Positions 59,701 through 64,000 of a stretch of 64,000 bases of DNA are shown piece by piece. The notes under the pieces were generated by a model. The model was not told the origin of the DNA. It saw only the letters and a list, made by a program, of their open reading frames with translations, and did no database searches. The stretch spans positions 187,256-251,255 of the forward strand of contig QLIY01000081.1 in assembly GCA_003260075.1 (NCBI GenBank), given 5' to 3'. The position numbers were made by a program, and so were the translations under genes. The DNA is from Phallusia mammillata (Eukaryota > Chordata > Ascidiacea > Phlebobranchia > Ascidiidae). Numbering within the stretch: the first letter of the stretch is position 1; the number at the start of each line of letters is the position of its first letter.

Positions 59701-62700
59701 AGTGCTGCAAAATTAAGTGTTGCGCCATGCGTTAGCAAATCAAACCTTTTCGCATCATTTAAACTGGGCAAGGTGGTATTCAGCTCAGATACCACGCAAA
59801 CAATTCCCTCGGAGTTCTACGGTGCTTGCCAGTGGGATTTCCCCAGGTACAAACCGCTCGAAACCTTTTTCTCGACGCGATAAGGTTCAGCTGTTGTTAT
59901 AGCGCTTGTTGAAAACCGTCGAAGCTTTAAAGGTCGTGTTTGAGCAGCAGGGCATATCTGAGCATATATATATCCAACGGGAGACTCCGTAGTTCGGGTA
60001 CGAACAGGATTTTGTCGCAGGTAGTGTGTCTTGAAGCGGGTTTTTGAACCAGCTTAGTCAGTCACCCGTCTCGGGTAGATTATGTGTGCTGTTTATTGTT
60101 AATGTTGGAAGTTTAGAAACAGCTAACTGGCAAAGTTTGGAACACTTGCAACTGCTAAGGACTTTCTGAATCACTAAATCTTCAGTAATGTAAGACAGGG
60201 ACTATTCAATGCTTTTCACGATTAAAACAACATTAATTTGAAATGTTTTGATTGAGGATTGCTAAACCCTTTGCATTGTGCTATGATTTATACACGAGTG
60301 TGTTGATATGAAGAACGCTTCAGGGCGCATTCAAGTAAAAACTTGCGCTCTGCAAGGGGGGGGGGGAAAACAACATTAATTTGAAATGTTTAGATTGGGC
60401 TTGATTGAGGATTGCTAAACCCTTTGCATTGTGCTATGATTTATACATGAGTGTGTTGACATGAAGAACGCTTCAGGGCGCATTCAAGTAAAAACTTGCG
60501 CTCTGCAATGTTGTTTAACATTTTGTATTTATGCTGCAATTGTGTCGATGTAGAAGTTGGTTAAGAACTGTAGTGTGCAGTAACAACGTTTGTCTACCAG
60601 TATATCAAAAGATGTTTCTGCCAAATTTATGCAAGGGATATTTCTTACAACCTTTCATTTAATCTTTCACAGACATCGGTTTAGGCTTGGTCTAGGGTAG
60701 AAATCATAATAATCACAAACCTTGTTAGCAATGGAGCCCACTAGCGACGAAAACCAGCCGATCCACGTTTCATCAGCAAGTCAAAGTTCCGACTCTTTGG
60801 ACGAACTCGAAACTTTAGGCAACCACAATCCTTTCAATCCTGACCTTGAAGACCCGGGGGTCTCAACCAGCCAATCACTGACCGACATCGCCCGTCCAAG
60901 CACCTCCACACACAATGACGTAACACCTCGTGACGTCACACCACATGATGACGTCACTGAACGTGTGCGTGACGTAGTTGAGGGTTCGGACGCGGCCCGG
61001 GTTTGCGAGGAGTTCGCCGAGAAGCTAAAGGGGCTTTACCCCCATTACTTGGGGCAAGTGAAGGGGTCAGGAATGGCCGTACCCCTACTTCTGCACAGCG
61101 CGGTGGGTTAACATGGGGGTTTTGTGGGGTTAATGTTGGGTTGGCTTAGAATAGTTTGATTTTGTTCCTGTAGATCTGCGTTTTGTTATCTGTGTTATAT
61201 GTGGTTTGAATATTTCTTTCTTCAGGAACCTTATAGCGTTGGTGGCAACATGTTGACTTTGTATCAGTTTCTTTAGTTTTGGTTGCATATTTGCTACCAT
61301 TGTAGTCTGGTGTGGGAAATCCTTAAGTTAAAAGTTTTAAGTCAAATGGTATAAAACCATCAGACCTGTGAAATATATCCCTTTGGGATAATATGAATGT
61401 TAGCAACTATTCGGATTGGTTACATATTAGAAGGGCTAGAAAGTTGAAAAAACTGAATTGCTAACGGTTAATAATGCCTATATTTGTTACTTACTCTTTA
61501 ATTCTTATCGGTTACATACATAAGTAACTGTTTGTAAATTGTTTAGTAAATTTATTTTTGTTCAAACCCACATTCCAGTTAAATGACTTCGAACATCGTT
61601 TTAAATACTTTACATATTTGGCAGAATTCTTTGGGGCGTCTTTGTCTTTCGCCCACTCCAAATTTAAAGTTCAAAGGATATAAGCTTGCCGGGAAAATAT
61701 CCCTGGTCTATTGTTATTTCCCGGTACATATGTGACGCATAACGACCTGTGTGATCAACCATGGGGGGGGGGGGTTCGAACATCGTTTTAAATACTTTAC
61801 ATATTTGGCAGAATTCTTTAGGGCGTCTTTGTCTTTCGCCCACTCCAAATTGAAAGTTCAAAGGCTATAAGCTTGCCGGGGAAATATCCCTGGTCTATTG
61901 TCATTTCCCGGTACATATGTGACGCATAACGACCTGTGTGATCAACCATGACTTGACGTGAGAACGTCACATTACAGCAATGCGTGGGAGGGACTGGCGC
62001 AAGTAATTGTTACGACATAATGTGTTGGCAAGGTGGTTTTTGTGAATCAAGTAGTCAAAGTCCAATATATTCCAATATCCTGACATTTCCCGGCCGCAAT
62101 TTCAGGAGTCAATTTCAACGTTTCTTTTAGAATAGCCTGTAGATATTAATTTTGGAAGCACTTCATTATACCAGTTTATAGTCAACGCAAAACCTTGTTT
62201 TGTAACAAGTAATATGGTTAAGTGCATGAAACGTGTTAGGACACCTGCATGAGATGTGGTGCATATATCAAGAACGGTGCTAAAGACAAAACTAGGTCTT
62301 ATAGAAGTCAGCTTAAACATTGGAAGTTTTTCGATTAATTGTGAGTTTTAGTGTTGGTGAATTGGCCCAACCAATTTTGGTCGTTGGCATCACTTACTTG
62401 TGGTCAGATGGGGGGGGGGGGTTTAGTGTTGGTGAACTGGCCCAACCAATTTTGGTCGTTGGCATCACTTACTTGTGGTCAGATGTCTTAAGATTTTGCC
62501 AAATACGCTGCGCAGAGAATCATTAGCAAGTTGGGTTATATCAGGTGGACTTGTGTAAGTTTTTCAATAAATCAAGTTTAGAAAAATCTGCTTATTTCAA
62601 ATAGTATGACTCAGTCAGGTTTTTGTGGTAAGCCTAGGAACTGAAAAAAAAAACCAATAGAACTTTAACAAGCATCAGAAGCGTCTGTAAAGTCGTTGAA

Positions 62701-63893
62701 TGGTATCGTTCTAAAATTCATCCTGTATTTTGGAAAATGTAGTTGTTTGTTGTTGCGCCATCGATTGCGTAACAATTACATGTTTATGACGACACGTAAT
62801 TGTTGCCTACGTGTCTGATTCCACAAACTTATGTTTCCTTGTTTTTTCTTCGCAGGCTTTTTGTGATGCTCTGATGAAAGAGAACGAAAAAACAAATACG
62901 CATCTTAACGAGATGAGAGAACAAAACGAAGCCTTGAAACGAGAGAACGAGGAGCTCAAGCGCGACACCCAGTGTCAGACACAGATGCAGACAAACGCCC
63001 GCACGGGGTCGTCCTCGAGTCCTCCCTCTGGAAGCTCAGATGTTATTTCGAGGTTGCAAGCCAGAGTGAAGAAATTGGAAGGACAACGAACAGAGGTGAG
63101 TTTTTATGTTTGTTTGCAGAATAATGGTTCTAAATCCTTAACTATTTGTGCCCATCTAAAACACTTAAACAGAAACGAAGACGATCAGCGTCAGTGTAAT
63201 ATTTCGTATTTGAAACAGAAATATTAATTTGGCTTATTTAAATGACATCGTCTTATCCAAATAGAATCAAAGGGGGGGGGGATTTAAATGACATCGTCTT
63301 ATTCAAATAGAATCAAAACTATCGTCGGTCAAACTTGCATAGGATGATTTCTATAGTCTGTTACGACATTTCCACTTACCATCTGTGTCAACACATGAGT
63401 TTACGAAAGCTGTTTAAAACCTATTAGACTGGACGTTACCTTTTTACCGTCCTAAATGGTTTACGCTTTTTAATTCCGAGGACGGAATACTTGTGCTGCA
63501 AACATTATAATGTTACTGCTGATTTAAACATAGACTCTGTTTTTTGACACGGAAAGCCTTTTAGCTCTATCCACCCTGGCAGACTTTTTACTTAAGCTGT
63601 ATCCGCCCTACACAGGATTTAAACCAACAACCTCTAAACTTTGATTTCAGATTCTCCGTGTAAATCGTCAGTGGGATGCTCAGTACCGCCGCTTGAAGCA
63701 GGAGTTCGACACCCGTTCAGCTCAACACGAACACGACGAAACTTCTAGAACGCAAGTTAAGTTCCAGGCAGAAACCCCATCTACTTCTGCTTCTGCATCT
63801 GCCGGTGCGACCAAGCAAAGATACGAGGAAAAACGAAAACGGGATATCGACGTTATGCTGATGAGCGCTAAGAAAGAAATTCGAAATCTAATG
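35759..63893 (+). CDS. TNIP: TNIP/ABIN-like NF-kB regulator, partial at 3' end
   Basis: Vertebrate TNIP1 (ABIN1) is a cytosolic ubiquitin-binding coiled-coil adaptor that, with A20, restrains NF-kB. Exons: 35685-35921 (ATG 35759), 37381-37491, 38021-38206, 38492-38644, 40704-40864, 41458-41517, 42035-42193, 62856-63095, 63651-63893. All phases agree, giving 492 residues before the window ends. Blocks follow TNIP1 order: LEHLQNENERLKRKEKYM coiled coil; SPFEVVEG (TNIP1 has EFEVV); FSKLAAVFARLAQKV; FCDALMKENEKTN; LQARVKKLEGQRTE; ILRVNRQWDAQYRRLKQEFD (TNIP1: VNKQWDQHFRSMKQQ); EKRKRDIDVMLMSAKKEI. The ubiquitin-binding AHD1/UBAN region would lie just right of the window. The 18.5-kb intron before 62856 is unusually long and holds a second start exon. 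Homology is recalled, not searched, but the ordered matches make it strong. Confidence 0.85.
36901..36910 (+). promoter_or_regulatory. NF-kB-type palindrome GGGAATTCCC
   Basis: A perfect palindromic kB decamer in the first intron of the TNIP-like gene, also seen at 39271 and 48694. Confidence 0.42.
37134..37325. repeat. Inverted pair of the dispersed ~34-bp repeat
   Basis: 37143-37177 (plus) and 37283-37316 (minus) are inverted copies of the repeat at 31295, separated by about 105 bases. They could form a long hairpin just upstream of TNIP-like exon 37381-37491. A MITE with these arms as its ends is possible, but no target duplication was clear. Confidence 0.55.
37568..37760 (+). repeat. Joint: ~90-bp copies around a C10 run
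   Basis: Copies 37568-37661 and 37674-37760 flank ten C (37664-37673). This is the last joint of C type; all later ones are G runs. Confidence 0.85.
38535..38544 (+). promoter_or_regulatory. NF-kB-type site inside a coding exon
   Basis: GGGGAATCCC lies within TNIP-like exon 38492-38644, encoding part of EGNPLP. It may be coincidental with coding constraint. Confidence 0.3.
39271..39374 (+). promoter_or_regulatory. kB palindrome and RFX X-box
   Basis: GGGAATTCCC (39271-39280) and the X-box GTTGCTACGGTAAC (39361-39374) lie within 105 bases in the TNIP-like intron between exons 38492-38644 and 40704-40864. The surrounding 250 bases are GC-richer than the rest of the intron, consistent with an enhancer or internal promoter (inference). 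Confidence 0.4.
41313..41325 (+). promoter_or_regulatory. RFX X-box GTTGCCTGGCAAC
   Basis: A perfect inverted X-box with one-base spacer in the intron before TNIP-like exon 41458-41517. Binding is inferred. Confidence 0.38.
42244..42422. mobile_element. hAT-type MITE, TIR CAGTGGTGGGATTC, copy 2
   Basis: A 179-bp sister of the element at 18184, with ends CAGTGGTGGGATTC and GATTCCCACCACTG. The target duplication CTTCAAAT (42236-42243) against CCTCAAAT (42423-42430) has one mismatch. It lies 50 bases inside the long TNIP-like intron. Confidence 0.9.
44968..45270. mobile_element. piggyBac-type MITE with TTAA ends
   Basis: TTAA (44968-44971) then CACGTTGACTGCCAA, and at the right TTGGCAGTCAACGTG then TTAA (45267-45270): perfect 15-bp inverted ends with TTAA target sites, the piggyBac hallmark. 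Inside are three short palindromes, CGAGTTATCTCG (imperfect), CGAGTATACTCG and CGAGTTAACTCG. No ORF is present. Confidence 0.9.
45986..45995 (+). promoter_or_regulatory. NF-kB-type site GGGATTCCCC
   Basis: Fits the kB consensus in the long TNIP-like intron. Binding is inferred. Confidence 0.35.
46647..46995. mobile_element. hAT-type MITE, TIR CAGTGGTTCCCAACC
   Basis: The 349-bp element has inverted ends CAGTGGTTCCCAACC and GGTTGGGAACCACTG and an exact 8-bp target duplication CCTTAGGG (46639-46646 and 46996-47003). Several GGGGGGCCACG repeats occur inside. It is inserted into the end of an older hAT element. Confidence 0.93.
46999..47480 (+). mobile_element. Older, degraded hAT element
   Basis: The left end TAGGGGTTCCCGAACTGTGG resembles a hAT terminus (CAGTGGTTCCC...), and GGGCCACAG motifs recur inside. 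It includes a transposase C-terminal relic (47188-47343). The right end was not clearly found. Confidence 0.55.
47188..47343 (+). pseudogene. hAT transposase C-terminal relic
   Basis: The frame WLCESAFSTLVNMKFKQRNR continues to LVAKFQEHVSH and a stop at 47341. This matches the C-terminal dimerisation end of ZBED5/GTF2IRD2-type hAT transposases, which end in a similar S-x-H. The frame is closed upstream by TAA, and the rest of the enzyme is missing, so it is a dead fragment. Confidence 0.65.
47669..47678 (+). promoter_or_regulatory. NF-kB-type site GGGATTTTCC
   Basis: A perfect kB decamer in the long TNIP-like intron. Binding is inferred. Confidence 0.38.
48627..49126 (+). repeat. Joint: ~240-bp copies around a G14 run
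   Basis: Copies 48627-48866 and 48881-49126 flank fourteen G (48867-48880). Both carry GGGAATTCCC (48694 and 48951) and TGACGTCA. Only the second has GGGACTTTCC (48913); the first reads GCGACTTTCC. Confidence 0.87.
49585..49633. mobile_element. 49-bp hAT mini-element
   Basis: CAGTGGTTCAAACTTTTTTT, then GTTGCGACGC, then GTTTGAGAACTACTG: the two ends of the 31375 family with nearly all of the inside deleted. The flanks TGTTAAGG and TGTTAAAT match at 6 of 8 positions. Confidence 0.75.
50002..50061 (+). promoter_or_regulatory. Pair of NF-kB-type sites
   Basis: GGGGAATCCC (50002-50011) and GGGGATCCCC (50052-50061) lie 50 bases apart, with a near-match GGGGACTTTC at 50102. This is the tightest kB cluster in the window and a good enhancer candidate. 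Confidence 0.42.
50820..50829 (+). promoter_or_regulatory. NF-kB-type site GGGACTTCCC
   Basis: A perfect kB decamer about 760 bases after the pair at 50002-50061. Binding is inferred. Confidence 0.38.
50915..51152. mobile_element. hAT-type MITE, TIR CA(A/G)CGGTTCCCAAC
   Basis: The 238-bp element has ends CAACGGTTCCCAACCTTT and AAAGTTGGGAACCGCTG. The target duplication CCTTATGA (50907-50914) against CCTTATGT (51153-51160) has one mismatch. Internally GTTGGGAACCATGCCTTAGG recalls the end of the 46647 element plus its target site. Confidence 0.87.
51638..52155 (+). repeat. Joint: ~250-bp copies around a G10 run
   Basis: Copies 51638-51883 and 51894-52155 flank ten G (51884-51893), with several substitutions and small indels. 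Confidence 0.85.
52301..52558 (+). repeat. Joint: ~123-bp copies around a G10 run
   Basis: Copies 52301-52423 and 52434-52558 flank ten G (52424-52433). Confidence 0.85.
53041..53114 (+). promoter_or_regulatory. Two RFX X-box-like sites
   Basis: GTTGCCACGGTAAC (53041-53054) and GTTGCCATGGTTAC (53101-53114) lie 60 bases apart in a GC-richer stretch of the long TNIP-like intron. Both fit the two-half-site RFX motif. Confidence 0.42.
54829..54838 (+). promoter_or_regulatory. NF-kB-type site GGGGTTTTCC
   Basis: Fits GGGRNNYYCC in a GC-rich stretch. Binding is inferred. Confidence 0.3.
56778..56808 (-). repeat. Dispersed ~34-bp repeat, copy 4
   Basis: On the minus strand GGTTTCCAAACGAGCTTCGC then GCAGTCAACC matches the copy at 31295 with few changes. 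Confidence 0.6.
56890..57025 (+). repeat. Joint: ~60-bp copies around a G10 run
   Basis: Copies 56890-56960 and 56972-57025 flank ten G (56962-56971). A GAGACA microsatellite at the start differs in unit number between the copies. Confidence 0.82.
57187..57481 (+). repeat. Joint: ~142-bp copies around a G10 run
   Basis: Copies 57187-57329 and 57340-57481 flank ten G (57330-57339) with scattered substitutions. Confidence 0.85.
58333..58342 (+). promoter_or_regulatory. NF-kB-type site GGGAATTTCC
   Basis: A perfect kB decamer inside GGGGAATTTCCCC, about 2.4 kb upstream of the internal TNIP-like start exon. Confidence 0.42.
59109..59404 (+). repeat. Joint: ~143-bp copies around a G10 run
   Basis: Copies 59109-59251 and 59262-59404 flank ten G (59252-59261). 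Confidence 0.85.
59834..59843 (+). promoter_or_regulatory. NF-kB-type site GGGATTTCCC
   Basis: A perfect kB decamer about 0.9 kb upstream of the internal start exon at 60731, a plausible promoter-proximal element. Confidence 0.42.
60225..60510 (+). repeat. Joint: ~135-bp copies around a G11 run
   Basis: Copies 60225-60355 and 60367-60510 flank eleven G (60356-60366). Copy B has about 11 extra bases, an allelic-type indel. Confidence 0.85.
60731..61102 (+). CDS. TNIP: Internal alternative first exon of the TNIP-like gene
   Basis: ATG 60731 opens 124 codons ending at donor GTGGGT in phase 0, the phase required by exon 62856-63095, so it can supply a second N terminus. An in-frame TAA lies shortly upstream, so the ATG is a true first-exon start. 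The acceptor-like TCTTTCACAG at 60663-60672 could serve a 5' UTR exon or spliced-leader addition. The encoded segment is acidic and Ser/Thr/Pro-rich (SSDSLDELETLG), includes an NPF tripeptide (EH-domain-type motif), then DVTPRDVTPHDDV, and a possible helix (ARVCEEFAEKLKGLYPHY). It lacks the two coiled-coil exons and FEVV block of the upstream isoform. A separate single-start gene overlapping the intron is the alternative. Confidence 0.7.
61587..61951 (+). repeat. Joint: ~176-bp copies around a G12 run
   Basis: Copies 61587-61762 and 61775-61951 flank twelve G (61763-61774). Confidence 0.85.
62348..62485 (+). repeat. Joint: ~63-bp copies around a G12 run
   Basis: Copies 62348-62409 and 62422-62485 flank twelve G (62410-62421) and differ by about one base. 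Confidence 0.85.
63233..63318 (+). repeat. Joint: ~38-bp copies around a G10 run
   Basis: Copies 63233-63271 and 63282-63318 flank ten G (63272-63281), the shortest joint. On the minus strand each copy holds a spliced-leader-like 16-mer, exact in the second copy and one base different in the first. Confidence 0.82.
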
Positions 63894-64000
63894 GTGAGAA
63901 AGTAGTTGTTTTGCTAATGCCGTAATTTTGGTTTGTTGAAGCAGGCTTAATTCCGTGGGTTTTCGCCAGAATAGTCCAGTTTCAAACCGGTTTAAATCGG

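Larger units (their letters stand above)
42194..60730. other. 18.5-kb intron of the TNIP-like gene
   Basis: No nested gene can be supported. It contains a hAT MITE copy 50 bases past the donor, a piggyBac-type MITE, nested hAT elements with a transposase relic at 47.2 kb, two further hAT MITEs, seven G-run joints, and about ten NF-kB-type decamers, several of them close together (48694, 48913, 50002, 50052, 50820). Apart from these it is AT-rich unique sequence. Confidence 0.6.
61103..62855. other. TNIP-like intron, 1.75 kb
   Basis: AT-rich intron between the internal start exon and exon 62856-63095. It contains two G-run joints and no supportable gene. Confidence 0.65.

Overview
The window is AT-rich, intron-rich animal DNA. 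Gene content, short introns, chordate-type protein matches and several 16-mers resembling the Ciona spliced leader all point to a tunicate, probably Ciona or a near relative (inference; the leader sequence is from memory). No bacterial features, rRNA, intact tRNA or CRISPR array were seen.

Layout. (1) 245-2110, plus: last four exons of a tyrosine kinase of receptor type, with a MITE in its third intron and a tRNA-derived SINE in its 3' end. (2) 3890-14538, plus: a KLHL9/KLHL13-like BTB-BACK-Kelch gene of about 18 exons with a long extra C-terminal tail; phases agree at every checkable junction, and two introns appear to use GC donors. (3) 14855-17853, minus: a five-exon, 431-residue type II membrane glycosyltransferase with a DXD motif, convergent with the kelch gene. 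(4) 17854-34367: 16.5 kb with no supportable gene, holding MITEs, a minisatellite and an old tandem duplication. (5) 34368 to beyond the right edge, plus: a TNIP/ABIN-like NF-kB regulator. Its exons fall at 34.4 (alternative), 35.7, 37.4, 38.0, 38.5, 40.7, 41.5, 42.0, 62.9 and 63.7 kb, with an 18.5 kb intron that contains a second start exon at 60.7 kb.

The most interesting biology is the TNIP-like locus. An upstream exon encodes a hydrophobic N terminus that is in frame with exon 2 if exon 1 is skipped. Exon 1 is phase-symmetric and carries an in-frame stop followed by a new ATG, so inclusion would give a soluble protein and skipping a membrane-anchored one. A third N terminus starts at 60731. 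The locus and the DNA upstream are dense in perfect NF-kB-type sites and in TGACGTCA palindromes, which fits NF-kB feedback control as known for vertebrate TNIP genes.

The window also carries a strong assembly signature. About 30 runs of usually 10 to 12 C (5.7-37.7 kb) or G (48.9-63.3 kb), plus two single N, each separate two nearly identical direct copies of local sequence. These look like unmerged allelic contig ends rather than real tandem duplications, and some break or partly duplicate exons. At least eight hAT-type MITEs with 8-bp target duplications, one piggyBac-type MITE and a tRNA-SINE family make up most of the recognisable mobile DNA.
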